Positions 20,448-29,500 of a stretch of DNA of 31,554 nt are shown here, piece after piece. Source of the stretch: a virus. Within the stretch, counting starts at the first letter, position 1, and each line of letters begins with the position of its first letter. The notes below the pieces were generated by a model, which saw only the letters and a list, made by a program, of their open reading frames with translations, made no database searches and had not been told where the DNA came from. The DNA lies in IMG/VR virus record IMGVR_UViG_3300021519_000041, positions 1 to 31,554 of that record, one strand, 5' to 3'. Made by a program: the position numbers and the translations under genes.

Positions 20448-20488
20448 AAAAAAATAGCCCCTTGGATGATAAGTCCTTGGGGCTTTTT
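20448..20488. terminator. Bidirectional terminator between convergent operons
   Basis: AGCCCC (20456-20461) and GGGGCT (20479-20484) form a stem, extended inward by GGA/TCC across a TT/TT mismatch. On the plus strand it is followed by TTTTT, and on the minus strand by a seven-base T run (the A run at 20448-20454). It can stop the plus-strand replication operon and the minus-strand late operon. The remaining 100 bases up to 20585 hold further small inverted repeats (CATAGG/CCTATG at 20530-20558; AGACGG/CCGTCT at 20541-20582) and no gene. Confidence 0.85.
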
Positions 20489-20585
20489 GTTTGGAAGGGA
20501 CACAAGCTCGCCTGCCAATTCGTTGATGCCATAGGTAGAAAGACGGAAAATGCCTATGTTCTTGATACCTTCCGTACCGTCTTAA

Positions 20586-20990
20586 TTAATGACTAGCTAC
20601 GCCTTCTTTCTTTTCCCAACTCCTCATGCCAGCTAAGCCTAGTAAACCAAGAAGCACTTGCATAGTTATTGTTGTATCAATTGTTGGATACACACCAGCA
20701 TATTTAAATATAACTGTAGATACGAACCTAATAATAGGATCAAACAAAGCTACATAAAGAAAAGCAAAACCACAACCCCAACCAATGAAGGGTCTCCAAC
20801 CCGAAACAAATAAGTTTGTAGAACCTGCTTCAATCTTATTAATCTCTAGCTGACTTGCCATAACTTGTAAGTCACCAGCTTGTTGCATCTTAAGCAACTC
20901 AAGCTTAGCAGCCGCTGCTGCGTTTGCATCTGGAAAGAACTTATCAATAAGCCTCATTCCCACATCTAGTATTGTTGCAATCGGAAACAT
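20586..20990 (-). CDS. Holin (3TM GTA/phage holin family)
   Basis: The 134-residue protein has an amphipathic N-terminal half rich in Ala and Lys (about 20-55), then GWRPFIGWGCGFAFLYVALF (about 64-83) and a second hydrophobic segment MQVLLGLLGLAGM (about 109-121), ending in EKKEG. The W-R-P-x-I-G-W motif and the GLAG-x-R-x-x-E ending match the phage 3TM holin family (PF11351 type). It should form pores in the inner membrane at the end of infection. It is the last gene of the late operon and overlaps the DUF5675 gene by one base. AAAGGTGG precedes its ATG. Confidence 0.8.
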   Translation of the reverse strand: MFPIATILDVGMRLIDKFFPDANAAAAAKLELLKMQQAGDLQVMASQLEINKIEAGSTNLFVSGWRPFIGWGCGFAFLYVALFDPIIRFVSTVIFKYAGVYPTIDTTITMQVLLGLLGLAGMRSWEKKEGVASH

Positions 20991-21400
20991 TATTCCACCT
21001 TTATTGTTACATCAGTTTGGTCTTGAAGCATGGTCATAAACTTACCTAATGCTATTGTAGAGTTACTAATCCAATCATTACCCGCCCAGTTCATTCCTAA
21101 CAGAATACAACCTTCAGTATCCTTATCAGAGTTACCTGAATGAATTCGGATCCCCTCAAACCCCTCTACGTCAAGTACGTGTGGGAGGTCTTTTTGGAAA
21201 TGATTAGAAAAGTCAACAACAACTTTATACACCCCAGTTGGGATCGCAGTTGCTCCTGGAACCTTCCAAGACGACACAGGATCTTTTTCGACCTGTCTAA
21301 ACTTATCTTCTAATGTATAACATACATATTCATCCCCATTATATAACTTACCAATTGTATAATTAGTGCCATATTCAAAACGTTTAAGGATTAAATTCAT
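20990..21400 (-). CDS. DUF5675-family protein, possible lysis enzyme
   Basis: The 136-residue protein matches the DUF5675 pattern: CYTLEDKFR (27-35), an IPTGVYKV segment (53-60), FEGIRIHSGN (81-90) and TEGCILLG (95-102). The order IPTG, then IRIH-x-G, then x-GCI recalls the catalytic region of L,D-transpeptidase (YkuD) folds, with His87 and Cys98 as possible active residues. It is next to the holin and there is no other endolysin candidate in the window, so a peptidoglycan role is plausible. That function is inference; the family itself has no firm activity known to me. The Shine-Dalgarno is weak, suggesting coupling. Confidence 0.75.
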   Translation of the reverse strand: MNLILKRFEYGTNYTIGKLYNGDEYVCYTLEDKFRQVEKDPVSSWKVPGATAIPTGVYKVVVDFSNHFQKDLPHVLDVEGFEGIRIHSGNSDKDTEGCILLGMNWAGNDWISNSTIALGKFMTMLQDQTDVTIKVE

Positions 21401-21816
21401 TATGTAGCAGCAGTCTGTGAGGTTAGTAAACCATCTGTAAACGTCATACTACCATTAGCACCTGCAAGAGTCAACTTAGCAGTTGTAATTGTTACAGACA
21501 ACCCACTCGGTACGACTACTGTGTTTGTAAGTGTACCACCAACATAACTTAAACCAGTACCAATCGTTACGTTTTGAAACTCACCTGACCCATTACCAGC
21601 AAGAATAGAAGACCCAATAGGTTGTGCTGGTACTCCTAAATTATTACGAGCACCTGCTGGACTTACTGCTCCAGTACCCCCTTGAAGAATACCAATTAAT
21701 ACATTACCAAGTTGAACTTGTTGAATGTACCCTCCTAAATTACGAAACCATTCACGCCAATTATGGCCTTCTTTAATTTCATCTTGAGGAATAGGAGGTA
21801 AGTTATTAGCCGCCAT
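21400..21816 (-). CDS. Small tail-fibre/baseplate-like protein (138 aa)
   Basis: The 138-residue product has a polar N-terminal part with NWREWFRNLGGYIQQ (19-33), then LQGGTGAVSPAGARNNLG (44-61), the GGTGA-x-x-x-x-x-AR-x-NLG motif found in many phage tail-fibre proteins. The rest is Gly/Thr/Ser-rich beta structure (GTGLSYVGGTLTNTVVV) typical of trimeric fibres. It is short for a host-binding fibre and may be a fibre tip, adaptor or truncated fibre. It lies one base from the ATP-grasp gene. Confidence 0.7.
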   Translation of the reverse strand: MAANNLPPIPQDEIKEGHNWREWFRNLGGYIQQVQLGNVLIGILQGGTGAVSPAGARNNLGVPAQPIGSSILAGNGSGEFQNVTIGTGLSYVGGTLTNTVVVPSGLSVTITTAKLTLAGANGSMTFTDGLLTSQTAAT

Positions 21817-23144
21817 TATTCATAATCCAAGTCAGGACAATAGCCATGCTCATGAAGCAATGGTAATTGTTTTTCAAGACGACAACCAATATCAGTACGA
21901 TACATAATACTATTTGGTATCTCAATCTTTTGTTTTATTGTTTTGTATGCACGATCACGAGCTACTTCGACAGTAGAGCCAGTACCACTAACAGTACAGA
22001 CATAGTCCCCAGCAGTAACGTACATAGGTACATTTTGTTTGACCTCTCCGTCAACCATGCATGGACCTTTTCCCCATTGTACTTCAGAGAAATGAATGTT
22101 TGTAATAGCATCTTCTTCATCTACACCCCATAAAGGATAACCAGAGTTTTCTTTTTTAGTTATTTGACTATAAGGATAGTCAGGGATAGCAATAACAACG
22201 CCAACAGCCACCTGTCCACTGACTTTGAGAGTGTCTTCTCCGTTAAGTAAGTCAAGCATCCATTGAGCAGGATCACCTTTGTGCAACGCTTGTTGGATCT
22301 GAAACAACGGCCAGCCCGGGCGCATAGTAAACTCAAGCGGCCAAGGAGTGCCATCTCTATCAATGATACAATTAACGTCAACATAACCTGTATATCCTAA
22401 CCCATGTAAATAATCTTCAAGTGGCTTTAGAACTCTATCAGCCAATAAAGAATCTTGTGTATAGCGAACAACAGTTCCTTGCTCACCAGTAGCTACTCCA
22501 AGATCGTCGTTCATTAGTTTCTTAAACTCAAAACTCTCACACCAGTATTTAGAAAAACCACAAGTACCAAACCAACCACCTACTCCAAACTCAGTACCAG
22601 CATGAAACTCTTGGAGAATAAAGTCACCTTTATATGCTTTCTTTTTCTTCCAATACTGTAACATGTATACCATATCAGCGGCAGTCTTAGAGACATATGA
22701 CATAGACTTAAGACCGTCACCTATTGGTTTTGATACATACCGTTGTGGATTATCTATAACAAACTTAATAGCTTCATCATAGTTAGAGAAACGAGTACTA
22801 GGTATAATTTTAATACCGGCCTTCTCCATGACATCTGCACCATGAGCACGATCAAGTTCCCATTTAGCAGTGTCAATTGAAGGACCAAAGATTGGATAAC
22901 CTTTATCTCTATAGCGTTCCAGACCATGTATATAAAAGATATTGTCTGTACAGAACACAAGGTCTGCCCAGTTCATATACTTTTCCCACTCTGATACACG
23001 GTCAATAATACCGTCACCAGATTCATTACGAGAACCATCTTTGTGATGTCTAATAAACGTCTTTACTTTATGCCCATAAACCTGACACCGTAGCGCAAAG
23101 TCTAGACACCCATTACCACCAGCATCAATGATTAGTATATTCAT
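21816..23144 (-). CDS. PurD-like ATP-grasp ligase in the late operon
   Basis: The 442-residue protein has a Rossmann-type start (MNILIIDAGGNG), the PIFGPSIDTAKWELDRA segment (84-100) shared with PurD, YVSKPIGDGLKS (136-147), LQEFHAGTEFGVGG (177-190), and YVDVNCI with PLEFTMRPGWP (254-279), the metal/ATP site. It resembles phosphoribosylamine-glycine ligase, but the C-terminal part differs and the usual acidic DPE of PurD after the R-x-G is replaced by W-P. It probably ligates an amine to another carboxylate. It is the second ATP-grasp in the window and sits among virion and lysis genes. AGGATAA precedes its ATG. Confidence 0.85.
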   Translation of the reverse strand: MNILIIDAGGNGCLDFALRCQVYGHKVKTFIRHHKDGSRNESGDGIIDRVSEWEKYMNWADLVFCTDNIFYIHGLERYRDKGYPIFGPSIDTAKWELDRAHGADVMEKAGIKIIPSTRFSNYDEAIKFVIDNPQRYVSKPIGDGLKSMSYVSKTAADMVYMLQYWKKKKAYKGDFILQEFHAGTEFGVGGWFGTCGFSKYWCESFEFKKLMNDDLGVATGEQGTVVRYTQDSLLADRVLKPLEDYLHGLGYTGYVDVNCIIDRDGTPWPLEFTMRPGWPLFQIQQALHKGDPAQWMLDLLNGEDTLKVSGQVAVGVVIAIPDYPYSQITKKENSGYPLWGVDEEDAITNIHFSEVQWGKGPCMVDGEVKQNVPMYVTAGDYVCTVSGTGSTVEVARDRAYKTIKQKIEIPNSIMYRTDIGCRLEKQLPLLHEHGYCPDLDYE

Positions 23145-26100
23145 TCGTTATCCTGTGCTTCTTTTATTTTACGTTCATATTTACGTTGATTTTTTTCATG
23201 AGTTTCTGCTGCTTTTTGAGCATCTGTCTTCCCATATACAGGTAAACCTGCCATACCCAATAACGTACGTTTAATTGCCTCTCCTTTAGGAGCACCTTGT
23301 GCCGCTTGTACCCAAAAAGGTAATGCAGTTTTAGCAATGGCTTTACCACGACCAGCCCACGAAGGATCCTCAAGCTTAGCTGCAGCAGGGCTAGCATACT
23401 CTAGGCCAGTTATGGCAACAATAGCAGCTTTAGGTAAGAAACCTAGCTTGTCCGCAATAAACTTATCTGAATCTTTAATAAAGTGGATAAACTCCATAGC
23501 ATGCTTTGTAGCTTGCATTGTAGTCTTATCTCTAAACTCAAGCCGTGTCGGATCTTTATTATCCCAAATCGGATGACCAGACGTTAACATATTTACACCA
23601 TTCAATAGTGTTAAATAAGTAAGTGCAAACTTCATCTGATACAGTCTAGCAAAGTCACCTTGTGTTTTTGGTTTCATTAAACCTTTAATACCACCAACAA
23701 CATCAGGTGCTAATAAGCTTTTAGGTAATGCAGTAGTAAACGAACGTAGGGTTGATACCGTCCAGTCGGGAGCAAACAATACAAGCTGTAAAGCTCTGCG
23801 ACCATTAGGTGAGTATGCTGCCATCTTCATAGACTCTTCAAACTTACTGCTTGATTGACGAGCAATATCGTACCAATTTAAACCACCAAAACTATTATTA
23901 ACAAACCGACCAATCTCTTTTGCATGAATAGCTTTTGGAACGTTTGGATGATCATGAACAGCTTGATCTAACAGCTTTGAAAACGTCAATAGTTTTAAAC
24001 CATCATGTACAAAATCCCAAGTAAACTTATCAATCTTACCTAAAGTAGCCTTCTCAGCTTTACCTAATGCAGATTGTAGTATCTTTTTATCAGAGTATGC
24101 ACCTAATAATCTATCACCAACTTTACCAAGCTCTTCAAGAGCAGAATGACTTACGTCTTCCACACTTGACATACCAAGTTTAACACCACCCTCACGGATA
24201 GCAAAGTCAGCCATATCACTCATACCACCTTGTCTAAGTATTTTTAATACACTACTGATACTATGATTACCTGCTTCTTTACCTAGATAAGGTCGAGCAG
24301 TTACATAAGCCTCAGCAAGGGATTTAGCATGAAACAAAGATGCACTAATGTTTGAACGTTTAATTGCAGTATTAAGAGCAATAGCAGACTTCATCCATGG
24401 ACCAAGCTCAGATGCACCTAACACAAAATTAAGAGCAGGCTTAATATCAGGATGAACAAACCAACCAGCATAAGGCCCATGCTCAATCATCTTGTAACCA
24501 TAATGATCTTCTTTTGATTTAGAATCAACAACAGCATATTTATCATCAATCTTAGTTACTTTAAGTTCATTAAATAGTTTTTTATCTTCAATAGCTTTGT
24601 ACATATCAGTCATATAATTATGTGCAATAGTAGCTAAATCTGATTCCATTTCAATACCTTTAGCAAGCATAGCTTGTCGTGCTTGTTCAATGGTAGCCGC
24701 AGTACGTTCTTTACCATACTTAGATCCAGCTTTTAAACCTTCTTGAACACCAGGAGCATGCAGAATTGAATTAATAAAACCAGACTCTTCTGCTTCTGTT
24801 ATACCGGCTTTACGGGCCATACGTGTTACATAGTTTGTAACTAACCCACGAATAACATCAACCTTTTCCGCCTGTTGACCAATCTCAAACATCTTTTCTT
24901 TATACTTCTCAGCTGCTGTGGCAGCTGGTCCTTCTAATGGTAAGCCATGTTCAATCGCAGCTGGTAATGCACTACGTTCTGCTTCATCTGGTACAAGCCT
25001 AATAAGTTCATCTTTAAAGATATTAGCAAGCCGTTGGTTAGCATCAACGTTGTTAAGGTTAACACCAATACGATCTTTAATGTCCTCTACAACCTTTGAA
25101 GATAGTGGAGTTACTTGTTCAAGATACGCAACAGCAGCCTCAGGTCCTTGTGTATGATAAAGTTTACGAGCATTTGCTTCGTGAATTAACGCCTCATCCT
25201 TAGGTCCTTTAGTTTTCTTTTCAGTACCAATCTTACGCTGTTCACCAGGCTCTGAAGTACTTACTTTATGCTCAGCAGTATCTTTAGGCTTATAGGGAAC
25301 TTTAGCTGTTCTCCCTTTATTTTCATTAGCCCAAGCTTCTTTTTCACGATCTAGTTTAGTTTTAGGTTGGTCATGTTTAATTGCTGCTTCAGTATCTTCT
25401 AAGAACGCTCGAACCCTATCTTCTTTACTACCGCCCAAGAGTTCAGGATCCGTGTAATGATATAGTTTTCGTGCTAAGTCTTCACGTTCCTTTGGAGAAA
25501 GCTGTTCATAAGTAAACTCATCAGGAGGATGGGTATCTCTCAATTTAGCTATCTCACGATCAAGCTCTGTTTGAGTTCCATGGTGACCAGCAGCAATATC
25601 TTCTTGATACATTTCACTCTTGTATCGTGCTTTAGCTTCCGCTTCATTAAACGGCAAGTCAAACTTAGGATCATATTTCCGATGTGGAGTATCCTTTGCT
25701 TCACTACCAGAAATTAAACGATCAGCAATACCAACTAACTGTGTATATGCTGTACTCTTGTCTGGACTAACTCCAACAAGATTAAGAACATTACGAACAA
25801 ACCTAGTCCAACCAGTTTCTTTACCTTCAAATTTAATTGAATTAAGTATTTCTTTAGTTTTTGAATTTGTTAATCCCCATGTCAATAATTCTTCAGGAGA
25901 ATTGTCACTAAAACTATGACCAGCTTTTTTTAATCGTCGAGAAGCATCTTGATTATATTTAATATCATAAAACAATTGTGTTAATTGTTTTGCTGCTCCA
26001 TGAAAAGGATTACTAGGATCTTTAAGTCCTTCTACATAATTCTTATTAGTAGCACTATGAAGCCCCTCATGTACAATAGTTTCAAATGAATTGCCATGTT

Positions 26101-27490
26101 CCCAATTCTTACCAAGGGCTATTTGACTGTCCCCTGTTTTTATATTTCTAGTATATAATCCAGCAGCTTTACCATCTGTAATCTTGTCTTTAGTTTGAAA
26201 TGTAACATCTTGAACAAAGGGTTCAAAACGATCAACAAAAGCTTTTAAATCTAAAGGTAAATGATCTTTAATATGATTTAATACATCAGTGTAAGATGTA
26301 AATTTATCAAGAACATTCCAATCAACAGTAGTTTTTCTTGGGTCTATACGACCATTAAGTCCTGTATTATCCGTAAAAACAACACGTATACCTGCATCTG
26401 CAGCAGCCGAACGAGCTGGATCATTTACTTCATAGTTTGTATGTTGTTCTAATGGGTGTCTTGCAACCTTATCAGGATCAGATACATTAGCATTTTCAGC
26501 TCGTTTAGACGCTAACCAATCATCATACGTTGGTTTATCGGCCTTACCTGTTTTACGATTAGCTTCATTGGCATCATGCTCAGCTTTAAACTTAACCAAT
26601 AACTCAGCATCACTCAGAATTTTATCAGAAGATTTAGTAGTAGTCTTAGTTTTAGAGGCTTCGTCAGCCTTGGCTTCCGCATCAAACTTATCAATAGTTG
26701 TTTGAATAGTTGAATCACGTTTAGCTGTATCAGCAGCAACAGAATCTTTACCTAACTCAACATTAGAAAGCCGTGCGGTATTACCAAACATATTTGATAT
26801 TGCTTTTGTGATAGCAGTAGGCTTAGCAAACACACCTTGGAAGGTTGCAGCTTCACCAATCTTAACAGGATCAAGTGGGCCTCCATGATAGAGTTCCGTA
26901 CCAGTTTCCATACCACCACCAACAATTGCCCCAAATGCCCGTTCAATTGCTTTAACTTTACCAGGACCAAAGAACGGTAACGACGACGCAAGTTCACCAG
27001 CAAAGGACGCTTTAGGATGTTGAGTCTTTTCAACTTCACGTTCACCACGAGTAAAGCCAGCTTGTTTAAGAGTTGACTCAGGTATGAGGTTCTTTAAAGT
27101 TTCACCAGTCTTAGCACCTGTGTAACCACCAATAATTGCACCACTAATAGCCCCTACAATAGGGCCTACAGGGCCTGTAACAGGCGATGTCATAGCCCCT
27201 AAGGCTAGGCCACCTTCAGCACCAACAACAGCTCCAGCAGCTCCAGGAATACCTTCAACAGCAGCTTTAAACCCAGCCTTAACATCCTGACCAAACGCAC
27301 TCATATCTTCTCTGAGCTTATCTATCCCTTCAGGTTTTTCTTGAGGAACATATCTGGCTTTTGTACGACCAAGATGGTCTGCTTTAATAGGAGGACCAGC
27401 AAAGGGATCATCACCAGTAGGTGTGGAAGGGCCTTCAAAGGTTGCTGTAGTTTGGGTAGTATCTTTTGTTGGTCCTTCAAATGTTGCCAT
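23141..27490 (-). CDS. Large internal virion/DNA-ejection protein with metallopeptidase motif
   Basis: The 1449-residue product is the largest gene. It opens with two copies of ATFEGP (residues 2-7 and 16-21), followed by a Gly/Ala/Val-rich hydrophobic stretch (about 78-128: GAAGAVVGAEGG to GAISGAIIGGYTG) that could insert into membrane. TIVHEGLH (471-478) gives an HExxH zinc site, with PEELLTWG (532-539) some 55 residues later as a possible third ligand, as in zincins of phage polyvalent proteins. A long charged linker (about 595-760) precedes a mostly helical C-terminal half. Size, layout and position suggest an ejected protein like T7 gp16 or P22 gp16/gp20. AAAGGA precedes ATG 27490. Confidence 0.8.
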   Translation of the reverse strand: MATFEGPTKDTTQTTATFEGPSTPTGDDPFAGPPIKADHLGRTKARYVPQEKPEGIDKLREDMSAFGQDVKAGFKAAVEGIPGAAGAVVGAEGGLALGAMTSPVTGPVGPIVGAISGAIIGGYTGAKTGETLKNLIPESTLKQAGFTRGEREVEKTQHPKASFAGELASSLPFFGPGKVKAIERAFGAIVGGGMETGTELYHGGPLDPVKIGEAATFQGVFAKPTAITKAISNMFGNTARLSNVELGKDSVAADTAKRDSTIQTTIDKFDAEAKADEASKTKTTTKSSDKILSDAELLVKFKAEHDANEANRKTGKADKPTYDDWLASKRAENANVSDPDKVARHPLEQHTNYEVNDPARSAAADAGIRVVFTDNTGLNGRIDPRKTTVDWNVLDKFTSYTDVLNHIKDHLPLDLKAFVDRFEPFVQDVTFQTKDKITDGKAAGLYTRNIKTGDSQIALGKNWEHGNSFETIVHEGLHSATNKNYVEGLKDPSNPFHGAAKQLTQLFYDIKYNQDASRRLKKAGHSFSDNSPEELLTWGLTNSKTKEILNSIKFEGKETGWTRFVRNVLNLVGVSPDKSTAYTQLVGIADRLISGSEAKDTPHRKYDPKFDLPFNEAEAKARYKSEMYQEDIAAGHHGTQTELDREIAKLRDTHPPDEFTYEQLSPKEREDLARKLYHYTDPELLGGSKEDRVRAFLEDTEAAIKHDQPKTKLDREKEAWANENKGRTAKVPYKPKDTAEHKVSTSEPGEQRKIGTEKKTKGPKDEALIHEANARKLYHTQGPEAAVAYLEQVTPLSSKVVEDIKDRIGVNLNNVDANQRLANIFKDELIRLVPDEAERSALPAAIEHGLPLEGPAATAAEKYKEKMFEIGQQAEKVDVIRGLVTNYVTRMARKAGITEAEESGFINSILHAPGVQEGLKAGSKYGKERTAATIEQARQAMLAKGIEMESDLATIAHNYMTDMYKAIEDKKLFNELKVTKIDDKYAVVDSKSKEDHYGYKMIEHGPYAGWFVHPDIKPALNFVLGASELGPWMKSAIALNTAIKRSNISASLFHAKSLAEAYVTARPYLGKEAGNHSISSVLKILRQGGMSDMADFAIREGGVKLGMSSVEDVSHSALEELGKVGDRLLGAYSDKKILQSALGKAEKATLGKIDKFTWDFVHDGLKLLTFSKLLDQAVHDHPNVPKAIHAKEIGRFVNNSFGGLNWYDIARQSSSKFEESMKMAAYSPNGRRALQLVLFAPDWTVSTLRSFTTALPKSLLAPDVVGGIKGLMKPKTQGDFARLYQMKFALTYLTLLNGVNMLTSGHPIWDNKDPTRLEFRDKTTMQATKHAMEFIHFIKDSDKFIADKLGFLPKAAIVAITGLEYASPAAAKLEDPSWAGRGKAIAKTALPFWVQAAQGAPKGEAIKRTLLGMAGLPVYGKTDAQKAAETHEKNQRKYERKIKEAQDNE

Positions 27491-27492
27491 AA

Positions 27493-28494
27493 TTATTGTC
27501 CTTTTAAGAGCTTGTCAGCTGCTCCTTTTCCATAATGCTGATCAAATTGTTTCTTAAGTTCTGGAGTTAATTTACCAGATTTCTTAAGTTCAATAAGTTT
27601 CTTTTTATCATTTGGATTTAGATTTGGAATAGTTACTATTTTCTCTTCAGGAGCTGCCTCTGGATCTTTGGGAGCATACTTTTCCTGATTCTTAAAAAGC
27701 CGTTCATCATACAAATCATTAATTTCTTGTTGACGCTCTTCTAATGGTTTCTTACCAAAGTAAGGTTTAGTCGTTAGATCTTTTAAAGCGGTTGTACGTT
27801 CTGATTCAATACGATCTTCATTAGCGTACCCACGTTTTGTATGCCAATCCTCCATAACCCTTGCACGTTTTGTAGCTGGGGTCTCTTTACCAGAAGCCCG
27901 CTGTGCCGAAAGGGCCTGTCCTTGGATTAATAATTCTAACCGTTTTTCACGATCTTGATGCGCAAGCATTGTAGTTAAATATTTGTTTGCAGCAGCAGAG
28001 CGGTGTTGACCATCCATTGCTGCATTAGTAAACTTCTCGACTACAGCCTCTACTTTCTTAGGATCATCTCCTGCTTCTTTAAACATAGCAGCTGCCCGCA
28101 TCTTCTGATCATCAGGGAGGTCTGATTTTAAAACCATCTCCTCACCATCTTTAGCGGTCTTAATAGTTTGTAACATACGTTCAAGTTGGCCAAACTTAGC
28201 CTGTTGAACTTTAATATCATTCAACTGGTTTTCCATAGCAGATGATTTTGACTCTTGTGCTTGCTTATCAAACTTCTCTGCAGCTTTAAGATTACCTTGA
28301 CGAGCTGCCATCTGAGCAGCAAGACTATTAACCTTAAACATATCCTTAGCAGCCGTTACTTCACCCGTCTTAGGGTCAGACTCACTAGGTGTCTTTTCAT
28401 ATGCTTGTTGTAAGTCTTTACGGGCTTGAGTATCATCTTGTGTTGTTGATACTGCCTCATACCCTGACTTATAAGCATCCATAAAACCAGCCAT
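27493..28494 (-). CDS. Helical internal virion protein (333 aa)
   Basis: The 333-residue product is almost all charged helix, with repeated Lys/Glu/Ala/Gln patterns and long coiled-coil-like stretches (about 60-190), and a Pro/Glu-rich joint near residue 275-290 before a basic C-terminus. No catalytic motif is seen. Lying two bases from the giant putative ejection protein and beside a Gly/Gln-rich protein, it is likely one of three ejection or internal virion proteins, analogous in order to P22 gp7/gp20/gp16. Sequence family is not recognised. AAGGAA precedes its ATG. Confidence 0.7.
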   Translation of the reverse strand: MAGFMDAYKSGYEAVSTTQDDTQARKDLQQAYEKTPSESDPKTGEVTAAKDMFKVNSLAAQMAARQGNLKAAEKFDKQAQESKSSAMENQLNDIKVQQAKFGQLERMLQTIKTAKDGEEMVLKSDLPDDQKMRAAAMFKEAGDDPKKVEAVVEKFTNAAMDGQHRSAAANKYLTTMLAHQDREKRLELLIQGQALSAQRASGKETPATKRARVMEDWHTKRGYANEDRIESERTTALKDLTTKPYFGKKPLEERQQEINDLYDERLFKNQEKYAPKDPEAAPEEKIVTIPNLNPNDKKKLIELKKSGKLTPELKKQFDQHYGKGAADKLLKGQ

Positions 28495-28509
28495 ATAATT
28501 ATTCCTTAA

Positions 28510-29145
28510 TTAAACTGGACCACCATAATAGGATCCATCACCAAATTGCATATCAGAACCAAAAGATTGTTGATATGAAGCACCAGTAGAAGCATACCCT
28601 GCTGCATTTTGAGCTGATGATTGATTACCACCACCGCTTCCAAAGAAAGCATTTAACCCACCTGCACCGCTTGCCATGTTAGACAATCCTTGAGTTTGGA
28701 TATTACTGCGAGCAAGGTTAGCTTGAGTCTGTGCTTGACCAGCAGCGGCAGGGCTTTGCGAAGCTCCAGATAACTGCATAAGGTTAGCTACTTGTGAATT
28801 ATAATAAGACCCAAATGTATTCTGACCTTGAGAATTTAAAGCTAACTGTTCGGCACCAGACTGAGATTGCCCAGTAGCAGCCATTCCTCTATTTGTCTGT
28901 TGCATACCTGCTTGTAGTTGCTGTGCATAACCAGGTTGACCTATCGCTTGAGATGGATCATTCATTAATGTATTTAATTTATCAGCAGACTGTGTTCTAT
29001 ATGGACCATAAGGGTCATAAGTCTGAGCCGTACCACCCCCACCACCGCCACTACTCCCGCCACCGCCACCTCCACCACCGCCTCCAAAGAGGGCGTTGGC
29101 GCCTGCGGCAATACCTACTACTGATGCGACAGCACTTAATGGCAT
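28510..29145 (-). CDS. Gly/Gln/Ala-rich virion protein, gp7-like DNA transfer protein candidate
   Basis: The 211-residue product starts with an Ala/Val-rich segment (PLSAVASVVGIAAGANALFG), then two runs of glycine (10 and 6 residues) broken by SS, then a YDPYGPYR patch and a long Gln/Ser/Ala/Asn-rich helical or disordered part to the end. Such low-complexity, Gly-rich small proteins are typical internal or ejected virion proteins. The run of GGN codons is a slippage-prone tract. GAAGGGA lies before its ATG. The assignment is by composition and position only. Confidence 0.65.
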   Translation of the reverse strand: MPLSAVASVVGIAAGANALFGGGGGGGGGGSSGGGGGGTAQTYDPYGPYRTQSADKLNTLMNDPSQAIGQPGYAQQLQAGMQQTNRGMAATGQSQSGAEQLALNSQGQNTFGSYYNSQVANLMQLSGASQSPAAAGQAQTQANLARSNIQTQGLSNMASGAGGLNAFFGSGGGNQSSAQNAAGYASTGASYQQSFGSDMQFGDGSYYGGPV

Positions 29146-29146
29146 A

Positions 29147-29500
29147 TCATTTCCCTTCTATTAGAACGTTATCAATCTTATTTATATCCGTCTCATCTGT
29201 TGCATGTATGCAATACCATATTGAATCTTCAAGAGCTTCAATGGAATGATGTACGTGTTTTGTTATTTCTAGACAGGCTGGTGCAGTATACTCTACAGTT
29301 GAGTTATCTGTTTTAACAATTACTTTTCCCTTAGACAAAATACTTAAATGACTATATGCATGTGCATGTGTGACAGCCATAAACCCTTTAGGGATATGCA
29401 TTTCTTTTGTATACAATCCATCAGAAAAATGATGTACGGTACCTAAGTCACATTCAAAGACACCATTTAGGCTTTCATGTAGATCTTTAATTGTTTTCAT
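29147..29500 (-). CDS. Cupin-fold protein (117 aa)
   Basis: The 117-residue protein is a single cupin barrel: IPKGFMAVTHAHAYSHLSIL (36-55) provides His45, His47 and His51 in the first cupin motif, SKGKVIV the glycine turn, and EITKHVHHSIEAL (78-90) the second motif with one or more metal His. It probably binds Fe2+ or another divalent metal; without the Glu of the classic first motif it may be a sensor or dioxygenase variant. It is translationally coupled (four-base overlap) to a 2-oxoglutarate oxygenase-like gene, suggesting a joint modification step in virion production. Confidence 0.8.
   Translation of the reverse strand: MKTIKDLHESLNGVFECDLGTVHHFSDGLYTKEMHIPKGFMAVTHAHAYSHLSILSKGKVIVKTDNSTVEYTAPACLEITKHVHHSIEALEDSIWYCIHATDETDINKIDNVLIEGK

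Noticed and set aside
26752-27048. Open frames on either strand inside the late virion genes
   Set aside because: They lie fully within the 1449-residue gene or its neighbours, have Leu/Arg-rich shadow composition and no ribosome binding sites.
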